NCBI GenBank assembly: GCA_964412015.1
Contig: CAYPMO010000014.1
Location: forward strand, 1 to 64,000
Length of the DNA: 64,000 nt
Source: SZUA-318 sp964412015
GTDB taxonomy: Bacteria > Gemmatimonadota > Gemmatimonadetes > Longimicrobiales > Gaopeijiaceae
Direction: 5' to 3'
Each line of letters opens with the position of its first letter. Positions within the stretch are counted from its first letter, which is position 1. Position numbers and translations under genes: made by a program. A model generated the notes under the pieces. The model did no database searches, was not told the origin of the DNA, and saw nothing but the letters and a program-made list of their open reading frames with translations. Positions 25,884 through 34,661 of this stretch are shown here, piece by piece.

Positions 25884-27109
25884 GCGCTCTCGACGTGGCC
25901 GCGGTGCGTCGCGATTTCCCGACGCTGCATCAGGAGGTCAACGGTAGACCGTTGGCCTACCTCGACAACGCGGCCACCTCGCAGAAGCCGCGCTCCGTGC
26001 TGGACGCGGTCGCCGCATACTACGAGCAGGACAACGCCAACGTCCATCGCGGCATCCACGAGCTCTCCCGCCGGGCGACGCTCGCCTACGAGGAAGCGAG
26101 AGAGAAGGTCGCCCGCTTCATCGGGGCCGCGGATCCGTCGGAAGTGGTCTGGACGCGAGGCACGACGGAATCCATCAACCTGGTGGCCAACGCCTGGGGC
26201 CTCGACTCGGTGCACGAGGGCGACGAGATCCTCGTCTCGGTGATGGAGCACCACTCCAATCTCGTGCCCTGGCAGATCCTCGCCCGGCGCACGGGAGCGC
26301 GGCTCCGGTTCATCGAGCTCGACGACGAGGGCAGGCTCGTCCTGGATGACCTTCCGTCCCTGCTCACCGACCGGACCAGGCTGGTCGCCGTCACCCACGT
26401 CTCCAACGCGCTCGGCACGATCAACCCGGTAAAGGACATCGTCGCGGCCGCCCGACGCGTCGGCGCCCTCGTGCTCGTGGACGGAGCGCAGGGTGCGGTC
26501 CACACGCGCCTCGACGTCCGTGACCTGGACGCCGACTTCTATGCGTTCAGCGGCCACAAGATGTGCGGACCCACGGGGATCGGAGTGCTCTGGGCCCGCC
26601 GCGATCTGCTCGAGGCCATCGAGCCGTGGCAGGGCGGCGGCGAGATGATCGAGTTCGTCGAGCGCGACATGAGCACGTGGGCCGACGTCCCGCACAAGTT
26701 CGAGGCAGGGACCCCCAACATCGCCGGGGCGGTCGGGATGGGCGCCGCGGTGGACTACCTGTCGTCGGTCGGGCTGGACGCGATCGCAACACACGAGCGG
26801 GAGCTGCTCACCTACGCGCTCGACACGCTGAGCCACGTCCCCGGCATCCGCATCTACGGCCCGCGCTCGCCGCACGAGCGCTCGGCCGTGGTCTCGTTCA
26901 CGCTCGATGATGCACACCCACACGACATCTCCACGATCCTCGACTCGGAGGGGATCGCGGTCCGCGCGGGTCATCATTGCGCCCAGCTCGTCATGAAAAG
27001 GTACGGCATCGCGGCGACCGCGCGGGCCTCGTTCTACCTCTACAACACCCGCGAGGAGGTGGACAGGCTGGCGCAGGCGCTCAAGACGGTTCACGCGATC
27101 TTCGGCTGA
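25880..27109 (+). CDS. sufS: Cysteine desulfurase SufS
   Basis: Protein of 409 residues, a group II cysteine desulfurase: LDNAATSQKP at the start, PLP-binding Lys227 in FSGHKMCGPTG, and the persulfide-forming Cys367 in RAGHHCAQ. It removes sulfur from L-cysteine and hands it to the partner SufU encoded next. ATGA overlap with the Rieske gene. The active-site neighbourhood has the short loop and beta-hairpin region expected for SufU-dependent SufS rather than SufE-dependent enzymes, consistent with the next gene. Confidence 0.95.
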   Translation: MSALDVAAVRRDFPTLHQEVNGRPLAYLDNAATSQKPRSVLDAVAAYYEQDNANVHRGIHELSRRATLAYEEAREKVARFIGAADPSEVVWTRGTTESINLVANAWGLDSVHEGDEILVSVMEHHSNLVPWQILARRTGARLRFIELDDEGRLVLDDLPSLLTDRTRLVAVTHVSNALGTINPVKDIVAAARRVGALVLVDGAQGAVHTRLDVRDLDADFYAFSGHKMCGPTGIGVLWARRDLLEAIEPWQGGGEMIEFVERDMSTWADVPHKFEAGTPNIAGAVGMGAAVDYLSSVGLDAIATHERELLTYALDTLSHVPGIRIYGPRSPHERSAVVSFTLDDAHPHDISTILDSEGIAVRAGHHCAQLVMKRYGIAATARASFYLYNTREEVDRLAQALKTVHAIFG

Positions 27110-27163
27110 GCCCGGGCGAGCGGTCGCGCCGCCGGCCTCCGGCACTCTACATTGGACGCGCCC

Positions 27164-27616
27164 ATGGAAACGCCTCCATTGAACTCACTCTATCAGCAGC
27201 TCATCCTCGAGCATTACAGGAACCCGAGGAACAAGGGCGAGCTGCCGGACAAGACCGTCGAAATCCATATGCGGAATCCGGCGTGCGGGGACGAGATCCG
27301 GCTCCAGGTCCGCGTCGAGGACGACCGGATCGTCGACGCGAGGTTCGTGGGGCAGGGCTGCTCGATCTCGCAGGCGTCCGTGAGCATGATGACGCAGCTC
27401 GTCAAGGGCCGATCCCTCTCCGAGGCGGACGCGATCACCGAGCGCTTCAAGGCGATGATGCACGGGGACCCGGAAGCGGCCAAGGATCGGAGCATGGGAG
27501 ACCTGCGCGCCCTCGCGGGCGTGAGCAAATTCCCCGTGCGTGTGAAGTGCGCGCTCCTGGGCTTCGACGCCCTGCAGGAAGCGCTGAAGAAGACCGCGGC
27601 CGGAGACGAACCCTGA
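27164..27616 (+). CDS. sufU: SufU sulfur-transfer protein
   Basis: Protein of 150 residues of the IscU fold with the SufU insertion between the second and third Cys. Ligand candidates Cys41, Asp43, Cys66 and Cys129 match the zinc site through which SufU takes persulfide from SufS. Start chosen at ATG 27164; a TTG at 27152 adds four codons. The stop overlaps a CTG that seems to start the next gene. Confidence 0.93.
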   Translation: METPPLNSLYQQLILEHYRNPRNKGELPDKTVEIHMRNPACGDEIRLQVRVEDDRIVDARFVGQGCSISQASVSMMTQLVKGRSLSEADAITERFKAMMHGDPEAAKDRSMGDLRALAGVSKFPVRVKCALLGFDALQEALKKTAAGDEP

Positions 27617-28158
27617 ACGCTCCCGACATCTTCTCGGCCCACCTGCCGGACACGCCGGCGGGGCCCATCACGATCTGGGTGTCGCCCAAGGGCGTTCGCC
27701 GCCTGGAGTTCGGACCCCTCCCCAAGGACGCGCACGTGGACCCGGAGGAGACCTGGCCGGAGGCGCTGGCGGCCGCGGTGGCCCAGCTCCAGGAGTACTT
27801 CGCCCGCACGCGCCGCGCCTTCGACCTGCCCCTCGACCTGGAGGCGACGACCGACTTCCAGCGCGAGGTGTTCGCCGAACTGCTGCGGATCCCGTTCGGC
27901 CGGGTGACCACCTACGGGAAGCTCGCGGAGACCTTGAGCCGGCCCGACGGAGCGAGGGCGGTCGGCCAGGCCGTGGGCGCGAACCCGATCCCGATCCTGA
28001 TCCCGTGCCACCGCGTGGTCGCGGCCGAGGGGCGTCTGGGTGGCTTCAGCGGCGGCCTGGCCGTAAAGGCCGCGCTGCTCCGCATCGAGAACGTGGACGT
28101 GGAGGGGGAGACCGAGACCAGCCGGATCCGGCCCGAGATCCTGCGACTGGATCTCTGA
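27613..28158 (+). CDS. ogt: Methylated-DNA--protein-cysteine methyltransferase, CTG start proposed
   Basis: About 181 residues. The C-terminal domain has TDFQREVFAELLRIPFGRVT and the suicidal-alkyl acceptor motif PCHRV (Cys132), followed by GRLGGFSGGL. It transfers a methyl group from O6-methylguanine to itself. Domain homology reaches upstream to FSAHLPDTPAGPIT, and the only sensible start before it is CTG at 27613, which overlaps the sufU stop as CTGA, mirroring the ATGA and GTGA junctions elsewhere in this operon. Any ATG or GTG further in would cut into the N-terminal domain. Confidence 0.85.
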   Translation: MNAPDIFSAHLPDTPAGPITIWVSPKGVRRLEFGPLPKDAHVDPEETWPEALAAAVAQLQEYFARTRRAFDLPLDLEATTDFQREVFAELLRIPFGRVTTYGKLAETLSRPDGARAVGQAVGANPIPILIPCHRVVAAEGRLGGFSGGLAVKAALLRIENVDVEGETETSRIRPEILRLDL

Positions 28159-28230
28159 CGGTCTTCGGCGTCGCCGAACCCGGATGGGGCTTCCCCAGGC
28201 CATCCCGGAAACCCTGAAGGTGGAGGATCA

Positions 28231-28827
28231 GTGGGCGACACCAGCGAGCTGAACGACATCACACGGCTTCTCCTGGCCGCCGGCCAGGGACAGCCGGGCG
28301 CTATGGACGAGGTCTTCTCGTCCCTGTATCCGCGCCTGCGTCAACTCGCCCGCTCCCGCCGGCGCGGCTGGCGGGGCAACCACACGCTCGACACGACCGC
28401 GCTGATCCACGAAGCCTATGTGAAGGTGGCTTCGTCGTCGTCGCCGAAATACGAGAATCGCGGGCACTTCTTCGCGGTCGCGGCTCAGGCCATGCGCCAG
28501 GTGCTGATCAACTACGCCGAGAAGAAAGGTGCCGCCAAGCGCGGCGGCGCTGCACCGCACCTCACGCTGAACGAGCGCGACCTCGTCGAGGACAACGCCC
28601 TCGACGAGATCCTCACTCTGGACGCCGCGCTCCAGCGCCTCGCGGAACTGAGCCCCCGACAGGCCCGGGTCGTCGAGTGCCTCTTCTACGCGGGGTTCAC
28701 CATCGAGGAGACCGCCGAAGCGCTCGGCACGTCGCCCGCCACCGTGAAGCGGGACTGGAGCGCCGCGCGCGCCTGGCTCTACCGCGAGATCCACGGTGGT
28801 GGTCCCTCCTCCCGACCGGGCGTCTGA
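28231..28827 (+). CDS. ECF-type RNA polymerase sigma factor
   Basis: Protein of 198 residues of the kinase-associated ECF group (TIGR02999 type). Region 2 includes LYPRLRQLARSRRR and the LIHEAYVKV stretch; region 4 has LAELSPRQARVVECLFYAGF, then TIEETAEALGTSPATVKRDW as the -35 recognition helix. A GGAGG shortly before the GTG at 28231 supports the start. It ends just before the Ser/Thr kinase gene, a standard pairing in which the kinase and sigma factor control a common regulon. Confidence 0.9.
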   Translation: MGDTSELNDITRLLLAAGQGQPGAMDEVFSSLYPRLRQLARSRRRGWRGNHTLDTTALIHEAYVKVASSSSPKYENRGHFFAVAAQAMRQVLINYAEKKGAAKRGGAAPHLTLNERDLVEDNALDEILTLDAALQRLAELSPRQARVVECLFYAGFTIEETAEALGTSPATVKRDWSAARAWLYREIHGGGPSSRPGV

Positions 28828-28837
28828 TCGGGTCCGG

Positions 28838-30583
28838 ATGAGCCGAGACGACCCCGACCGCTGGGAGCGGGTCCAGCAGATCCTCGGCGACGCCCTGGAG
28901 CTCGAGGGCGCGGCGCGCCGAGCCTTCCTCGACGAAGCGTGCGCCGGAGACGCCACGCTCCGCGCGGAAGTCCTTTCGCTCCTGGATGCCTCCGCCCACG
29001 CCGACTCCTATTTCTCGGATCTCGCGAGCCGGGTCGGAATCGCGGAACACGCGGACGGGCCGATCCCCCCGGCGGCACCGGACCTGGAGGGCCGGCGCAT
29101 CGGCGCCTACCGGCTGGGGCCTCTGCTCGGACGAGGGGGCATGGGCGCTGTCTACGCGGCCGACCGCGCCGACGGTCAGTTCGAGCTGTCCGCCGCGCTG
29201 AAGATCCTGCCGCTCGGCGCCACCAGCCCGGACGCCTACCGGCGTTTCCTGGAAGAGCGCAGGATCCTGGCGCGCCTGGAGCACCCCAACATCGCGCGCC
29301 TCTACGACGGCGGCGTCACCGAGGACGGGACCCCCTACTTCGTGATGGAGCGGGTGGATGGCCTTCCGCTCACCGAATACTGCCGCGCTCACGGGCTTGA
29401 CGTGGACGAGCGCCTCGTGCTCTTCCTCGACGTCTGCGACACGGTCTCCTTCGCGCACTCCAAGCTCGTCGTGCACCGCGATCTGAAGCCGAACAACATC
29501 CTCGTCACCCCGGACGGGAAGGTGAAGCTCCTCGATTTCGGCGTCGCGAGACTCCTCGAGCCCGGTGAGGCGGGAGTGACCGCGACCGGGCTGGGCGGCC
29601 GGCTGATGACCCCGCGCTACGCGAGCCCGGAGCAGCTTCGCGGCGAAGTCGTCACCACGGCGTCCGACGTGTACACGTTGGGCGTCATCCTCCACGAGAT
29701 CCTCACGGGCGTCTCCCCCTACGACGTGACCGGCGACACGACCTCTCTCGTCGAGGCCATCTGCACGCACACGGTGCCCGTGCCGAGCGTGCGGATCTTC
29801 CGGTGGGCGCGGGGCTCGGTCCCGGTCACGCAGGAGACCCGCGACGTGGTGGCGGCCGCCGAGGCCATGGGCTCGTCGGTGCGTTCGCTGAGCCGCACCC
29901 TCCGCGGGGACCTCGACAACATCCTGCTGATGGCGCTCCGCAAGGAGCCGGCGCGCCGCTACCCCTCGGTCGAGGCGCTCGCCGAGGACATCCGCCGCCA
30001 CCTCTCGGGCTATCCGGTGAAGGCCTCACCGGAGGGGCTGGCGTACACGGTGGAAAGGTTCCTGCGGCGCCACGCCCTCACGACCGCAGCCGCCGCGTCC
30101 TTCGTCGTGCTCCTGGGCGTGTTGCTCGTCCTCTCCGTGCGCTTCGCCGTCACGACGAGGAGGCAGGCGGGGGAGATCGCCCGCGAGCGCGACCGGGCCG
30201 AGGAGATCGCGCACTTCATGGGGGAGCTCTTCGAGGTAGCGGCGCACGGGCGTGGCAGTCCCGACACGGTGAGCGCTTACGAGCTACTGGAAGCGGGCGT
30301 GCGCAGGATCCGCGAGGACCACCCGGACGAGCCCGAGCTCCAGGCCGAGATGTTGACCGTCCTGGGACGCATCTACCGCCAGTTGGGACTCCCCGGGAAG
30401 GCGGTGACGCTCCTCCGCGAGGCCCTGGACCTCCAGGCCGGACTCGGCACGGTCCCGGAGGAGCGACGGGTCGCCACCCTGAGCGAGCTGGGCGGCGCGC
30501 TCGTCGAGGCGGGCTTCGTCGAGGAAGGGGAGCGCACGCTCAGCGAGGCACGAGCCGGAGCTAGGGCTCACGTGAACCGCTGA
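28838..30583 (+). CDS. Membrane-spanning Ser/Thr protein kinase with a short, probably truncated C-terminal sensor
   Basis: Protein of 581 residues. An N-terminal helical region (1-85) is followed by a PknB-type kinase domain: glycine loop GRGGMG (98-103), Lys122, catalytic HRDLKPNN from 213 and DFG 233-235. One membrane helix spans about 414-437. Only about two tetratricopeptide-like repeats follow, whereas relatives usually carry a periplasmic TPR array hundreds of residues longer. The gene runs 16 bases into the convergent amino-acid dehydrogenase gene, so the sensor may have been cut by rearrangement. GTG at 28796 is an alternative start. Confidence 0.88.
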   Translation: MSRDDPDRWERVQQILGDALELEGAARRAFLDEACAGDATLRAEVLSLLDASAHADSYFSDLASRVGIAEHADGPIPPAAPDLEGRRIGAYRLGPLLGRGGMGAVYAADRADGQFELSAALKILPLGATSPDAYRRFLEERRILARLEHPNIARLYDGGVTEDGTPYFVMERVDGLPLTEYCRAHGLDVDERLVLFLDVCDTVSFAHSKLVVHRDLKPNNILVTPDGKVKLLDFGVARLLEPGEAGVTATGLGGRLMTPRYASPEQLRGEVVTTASDVYTLGVILHEILTGVSPYDVTGDTTSLVEAICTHTVPVPSVRIFRWARGSVPVTQETRDVVAAAEAMGSSVRSLSRTLRGDLDNILLMALRKEPARRYPSVEALAEDIRRHLSGYPVKASPEGLAYTVERFLRRHALTTAAAASFVVLLGVLLVLSVRFAVTTRRQAGEIARERDRAEEIAHFMGELFEVAAHGRGSPDTVSAYELLEAGVRRIREDHPDEPELQAEMLTVLGRIYRQLGLPGKAVTLLREALDLQAGLGTVPEERRVATLSELGGALVEAGFVEEGERTLSEARAGARAHVNR

Positions 30584-31821
30584 GGCGAGAGCCTCCTCCC
30601 GATCTCGTCCGTGCCGCCCTGCAGGGCCCAGTCCCCCACGAGCCGCCCGGTGACGGGCGCGAGCGTGAGCCCGAGCATTCCGTGGCCGGTCGCGACGACC
30701 ACGCCGGTCAGTCCGGCAAGCGGCCCCACGATCGGTAGCCCGTCCGAGGCCATCGGCCGGAGACCGCACCACTGCGAGAGGATCTCGCGCGCCTCCAGCC
30801 CCGGCAGATAGGCCGCCGCGGCCCTCGTGAGTTGCTCGGCCCGCGGTCGGCGCAGCACGTGATTGAGTCCCGAGAACTCCATGGTGCCCGCATAGCGCAC
30901 GAAGCCCTCCATGGGCGTACAGAATACGGAGCACTCGTTCAGCACGAACGCGGTACGAAGCGGCGGCGAGCCCCCCGGCCCCACCGCCAGGTCCCGGTGA
31001 TAGCCCTTGCCCGGCTGCACGGGCAGACGGGTGCCCAGCTCGCGTGCGAGTCCGAGGCTGAACGGCCCCGTGCACAGCACGACGGCGTCGGCACCCAGGA
31101 CGGTGCCGTCCGCCAGCCGGACACCCTTGCCCTTCCCACCCTCGACGACCACCTCGGCCACCTCGACGCCCTCGCGGACGCGGACCCCTCGTCGCCGACA
31201 CGCGGCCGCCAGGCCGATCGTGAAACGGTACGGGTCCAGGGTGCGCGCATCGGGGTAATGCACGCCACCGATCACCGCCGGACCGAACGCCGGCTCGGCC
31301 GCGCGGAGTCCGTCGCCGTCGACAGGCTCCGGGTGGTATCCCCGCGACGCGATGATGCCTGCCTCGCGCCGCGCTTCGGCCAGCGCATCCTCCGTCCGGC
31401 ACGCGTCGAAGTAGCCCTCACGACGGTACCCGCACGCGATCCCCTCCTCCCGAACGATCGTGTCGAACAGCTCGAGCGTCTCGAGTCCCAACGGGCACAT
31501 CACGTCCATGCAGGCACGGACGTGCTCGTCGGTGCAATGCACCGCGAAGTCCGCTAGCCATCGCCACAGCGCCGGGTCCCAGCGCGGCGCGACGTAGAGC
31601 GGGCTGGTCGGGTCGGCGATCCAGGAGAGCGCCCGCTTCAAACGCTCCGGCTTGTTGAGCGGGAAGTGTCCCGCGCTCACCGTGCCCGCGTTGCCGAACG
31701 ACGCCGCGCCGCCCACGCGCCCACGCTCCACGAGTACGACCTCGACCCCGCGGCACGCCAGCTCCCGGGCACAGCTCACGCCGACGACACCGGCTCCCAC
31801 CACGATCACCCGCGTGCCCAT
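30568..31821 (-). CDS. FAD-dependent D-amino acid dehydrogenase (DadA-like)
   Basis: Protein of 417 residues. FAD-binding Rossmann motif VIVVGAGVVGVSCARELA at the very start, then GAASFGNAGTVSAG, which is typical of DadA, and the C-terminal GLRPMASDGLPIVGPL followed by GHGMLGLTLAP. The enzyme oxidises D-amino acids (or proline-like imino acids) to 2-oxo acids and feeds electrons to the respiratory chain at the inner membrane. Fifteen bases downstream of the alcohol dehydrogenase gene on the same strand, so probably cotranscribed. Confidence 0.87.
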   Translation of the reverse strand: MGTRVIVVGAGVVGVSCARELACRGVEVVLVERGRVGGAASFGNAGTVSAGHFPLNKPERLKRALSWIADPTSPLYVAPRWDPALWRWLADFAVHCTDEHVRACMDVMCPLGLETLELFDTIVREEGIACGYRREGYFDACRTEDALAEARREAGIIASRGYHPEPVDGDGLRAAEPAFGPAVIGGVHYPDARTLDPYRFTIGLAAACRRRGVRVREGVEVAEVVVEGGKGKGVRLADGTVLGADAVVLCTGPFSLGLARELGTRLPVQPGKGYHRDLAVGPGGSPPLRTAFVLNECSVFCTPMEGFVRYAGTMEFSGLNHVLRRPRAEQLTRAAAAYLPGLEAREILSQWCGLRPMASDGLPIVGPLAGLTGVVVATGHGMLGLTLAPVTGRLVGDWALQGGTDEIGRRLSPQRFT

Positions 31822-31836
31822 CCCGCGCGCCCGCCC

Positions 31837-33093
31837 TCAGCCGACCGTCGGGTCCAGGAGCACCTTGATGGATCCCGACTTCCGCCGGTTCGCCGCCGCG
31901 CTCAGGGCGTCGCGCACCTGCTTCAGGGGATAGACGTGGGTGACCATCTCCGACACGGGCGCCCGGGTCTCCACCAGCAGATCATGCGTGACCTGGAACG
32001 TGTGCGCGTGCCCTCCGCGCCACTCCTCGCGCCCGTAACAGACGAAGCCCTTGATGTCGAGCTCGCGGGCCCAGACGAACGTGAGGTCGAGCTTCCTGAT
32101 CTCGGCGGCGCATCCCAGCATCACGATGCGGCCGCGGGCCGACGCGAAACGCAGGCACTGCTTGATCGTCTCCCCGCTCCCGACGCAGTCGAAGACGAGA
32201 GGGAAGCCTCCCCCCGCGAATACCTCGTCGCCCACGATCGGCATGTAGCCCTGGGCTCCCGTGGCCACGAGGGCCTGCCGCGCCTCGTCGCCCGGCGCCA
32301 CGATCTCGCTCGCGCCCAGCTTGCGGGCCAACGCCGCCTCGTGTCCCCGCTTGATCTGCGCGACCAGATCGCCCTCGTACCCCACCGCGCGAAGCGCCCA
32401 GATGGTCCCCAGCGCGATCGGCCCGCTGCCCACCACCAACACCGGACCGGGGCCCCATGGCCGCGTCCGGAGGACGGCGTGCATTCCGACCGAGAGGGGC
32501 TCGATGAGCACCGCGGTCCGATCGTCCAACGCGTCGGCCACGGGAAAGATCTGACTCTCGTGGGCCACCATCTGCTCCGCCCAACCGCCCGGGAGGTCCC
32601 TGTGGTATCCGATCGTCATGCCGCGGGAGAGTTCGTGCCCTCCTACCCGGAGCTCGCCCTCCTCACCGGCCCGCTCGCACGTGGCCGGCAGCCCGGCGGC
32701 GCAGGACCGGCACGCGCGGTCCCCGTCATAGCCTCGGACTGCGCACGAGATCACGGGATCCACCGTCACGCGCTGCCCCACCGCCACGGAGCGCACCGAC
32801 GCCCCCACCTCCACGACACGCGCGAGGATCTCGTGCCCGAGCACGGCCGGAAAGGACCCGAAGGGCTCCATCGCCGGGCTGGTCCTGAACGTGAGCGTCC
32901 CGATGTCCGTTCCGCAGATCCCGGCCTTGAGCACCTCCAGGCGGACCCATTCCGCGCCCGGGAGCAGCGGCGCCGGACGCTCGCTCATCGATAGCCCGCT
33001 CGGACGCCCGAACACGAACGCTTCGGAGAGGCCGCCCAGCGCTTTCCCCAGCAGATAGCCGGGGATCGTGACCCGGAACGAGACCGCGCGCAT
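31837..33093 (-). CDS. Zinc-dependent alcohol dehydrogenase (MDR family)
   Basis: Protein of 418 residues. GICGTDIGTL has the catalytic-zinc Cys, and PAVLGHEILARVVEVG the His-Glu pair. A four-Cys structural-zinc lobe is present but modified (CAVRGYDGDRACRSC and later Cys). The Rossmann fold has VLVVGSGPIALG. It belongs with glucose/threonine-type MDR dehydrogenases. The N-terminal 30 residues before the core are longer than usual. Followed by the DadA-like gene; perhaps both act on hydroxy- or amino-acid substrates. Confidence 0.85.
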   Translation of the reverse strand: MRAVSFRVTIPGYLLGKALGGLSEAFVFGRPSGLSMSERPAPLLPGAEWVRLEVLKAGICGTDIGTLTFRTSPAMEPFGSFPAVLGHEILARVVEVGASVRSVAVGQRVTVDPVISCAVRGYDGDRACRSCAAGLPATCERAGEEGELRVGGHELSRGMTIGYHRDLPGGWAEQMVAHESQIFPVADALDDRTAVLIEPLSVGMHAVLRTRPWGPGPVLVVGSGPIALGTIWALRAVGYEGDLVAQIKRGHEAALARKLGASEIVAPGDEARQALVATGAQGYMPIVGDEVFAGGGFPLVFDCVGSGETIKQCLRFASARGRIVMLGCAAEIRKLDLTFVWARELDIKGFVCYGREEWRGGHAHTFQVTHDLLVETRAPVSEMVTHVYPLKQVRDALSAAANRRKSGSIKVLLDPTVG

Positions 33094-33101
33094 ACGGTGC
33101 G

Positions 33102-33650
33102 TCAGCCCAGCGGACCGAAGAGCCGGTTCCCCGGGTCCTTGGGATCGTCGCTCCGGTAGAACTGGCGCGCCATCGCCAGGAGCTCCCGGCGAGTCACCTG
33201 TCCGTCGCCGTCCGCGTCGAGATCCAGGAACACCTGCCGGGCCAGCGTCGACTTCAGTCCGTAGATGCCGAAGAAGTTGCAGAACTCGTCGGCACCCAGG
33301 ATGCCGTCCTCGTCGGTGTCGAACAGTTCGAAGAGCCGCTCGGTCGTATCGGAGACCTCCTGCACGAACCGCCGCTCGTCGGACAGGACGCCATCCCAGT
33401 ACGCGAGCCACTCGAGCAGATCCACGCCTCCGTCGTCGTCGGCGTCCGCGGAGGACCGGAGCGCTTCCCACTGCCGGAGGAACCCTTCCTGCACGAGCCG
33501 ACGCGAGTCGGAACGTCCGCTCACGACGTGGAGGACCCGGACGTTGTCGGCCACACGCTCGAAGTCGGGACGGGCGATGCGGCCGTTGTCGTCCACGTCG
33601 TAGACGCGGAAGAACTGGGTCAGCTTCTTCTTCTGGAGGGCGGTGAGCAT
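33102..33650 (-). CDS. EF-hand calcium-binding protein
   Basis: Protein of 182 residues with four EF-hand loops: DVDDNGRIARPDF (from about 18), DADDDGGVDLLEW, DTDEDGILGADEF and DADGDGQVTRREL. All have acidic residues at positions 1, 3, 5 and an acidic or aromatic 12, so at least three should bind calcium. Length and arrangement match calerythrin-like bacterial sarcoplasmic calcium-binding proteins, which buffer calcium in the cytoplasm; no signal peptide is present. The stop lies eight bases before the dehydrogenase start, suggesting cotranscription. Confidence 0.9.
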   Translation of the reverse strand: MLTALQKKKLTQFFRVYDVDDNGRIARPDFERVADNVRVLHVVSGRSDSRRLVQEGFLRQWEALRSSADADDDGGVDLLEWLAYWDGVLSDERRFVQEVSDTTERLFELFDTDEDGILGADEFCNFFGIYGLKSTLARQVFLDLDADGDGQVTRRELLAMARQFYRSDDPKDPGNRLFGPLG

Positions 33651-33790
33651 GGTCGGAGCGCTCGATGCGCGGGCACGGGAGACTCCACGGGTTCCTTTGC
33701 TAACATAGCGTCCGGACGCGCGGTCGGCCTCCCTCCCATCGGGTGCCCCACGCAACGCGGCGAACCGCGCGATCGCCCGGACCCCCGGCG

Positions 33791-34585
33791 CTACGTGATC
33801 AGCTCGGGCTCGAGTACTTCTTCGACCACCCGGCCCCCCACCACGCTCACGTAATAGGCCTTGGCCCCCTCGCGGGTCGTGACCACGCGGCGCACTTCCT
33901 CGCCCTCGAAGTAGATCCCCGCGTTGTTGTCGCACGCATAGCCGGGCTTCAGCTCGCCCGAGGCGATCAACCGGTGGTACGTGGGCCGACGCTGCTCCTC
34001 GCCGTCGTAGTGCGGGGAGTGGCTTCCCTTGAGGAACCCGAGGCACTCGACCTTGGACAGCTCCTTGGGCCTGGAGTCGGTCGTTCCCTCCTCGAACCAG
34101 CACAGGGACCCGGCGCTCGCCCCCCCGAGGACGACCCCCCGCTCCCACGCCTGACGGAGCACGCGATCGATCCCCTGGGCCCTCCAGATGGCCTGCTGGT
34201 TCAACGTGTTGCCTCCCGACACGACGATCCCGTCCATCGAGAGGAGGACCTCCTCCCAGCTCCGGTCCATGGAGTAGCTGCTGATGAAGCACTCCTGGTC
34301 GAACGCCCGCACCTCGAGAGGCGCGCACCTCCGGTACCACTCGACGATGCTCGAGTCGCGGTCGGCGGCCGCCGTGGGGAGGTAACACAGGCGCGGCCGT
34401 TCCTTCCCCGTGAGGGACGCCATCAAACGGATGAACGCTTCATCGAAGCCCCCGCCCGCGATGAGGATCTTGCGCGTGGCGGCCTGGGGGCGAGACGGTC
34501 GGACGGAATCAGGCAAGCGGATACCCTCGATCTTGAGGCTCACGGCACCTGCGGCGGACGCAGCGAGGAACTCGCGTCTTTCCAT
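33791..34585 (-). CDS. Exported S51 family peptidase (cyanophycinase-like)
   Basis: Protein of 264 residues. A twin-arginine signal (RREFLAASAAGAVSL) suggests Tat export. The peptidase S51 core has ILIAGGG, the YLPTAAADRDSS segment, VVSGGNTLNQQA and the nucleophile turn GGASAGSLCWF with Ser157. Relatives are cyanophycinases and aspartyl dipeptidases (PepE). As no cyanophycin synthetase gene is visible, a general acidic-peptide role is equally likely. The 140 bases between it and the EF-hand gene contain nothing I recognise. Confidence 0.85.
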   Translation of the reverse strand: MERREFLAASAAGAVSLKIEGIRLPDSVRPSRPQAATRKILIAGGGFDEAFIRLMASLTGKERPRLCYLPTAAADRDSSIVEWYRRCAPLEVRAFDQECFISSYSMDRSWEEVLLSMDGIVVSGGNTLNQQAIWRAQGIDRVLRQAWERGVVLGGASAGSLCWFEEGTTDSRPKELSKVECLGFLKGSHSPHYDGEEQRRPTYHRLIASGELKPGYACDNNAGIYFEGEEVRRVVTTREGAKAYYVSVVGGRVVEEVLEPELIT

Positions 34586-34661
34586 CGTCTTCCTCCCGTG
34601 TGGGCCGGCGCGACGCTTCGCCGTGGTGTCGGAGCGAAAGTAGCCACGGCGGGGGCTGGGG

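Noticed and set aside
28164..28178. Small hairpin between ogt and the sigma-factor gene as a terminator
   Set aside because: The stem is only six or seven pairs with a tiny loop and no T run, too weak to call.
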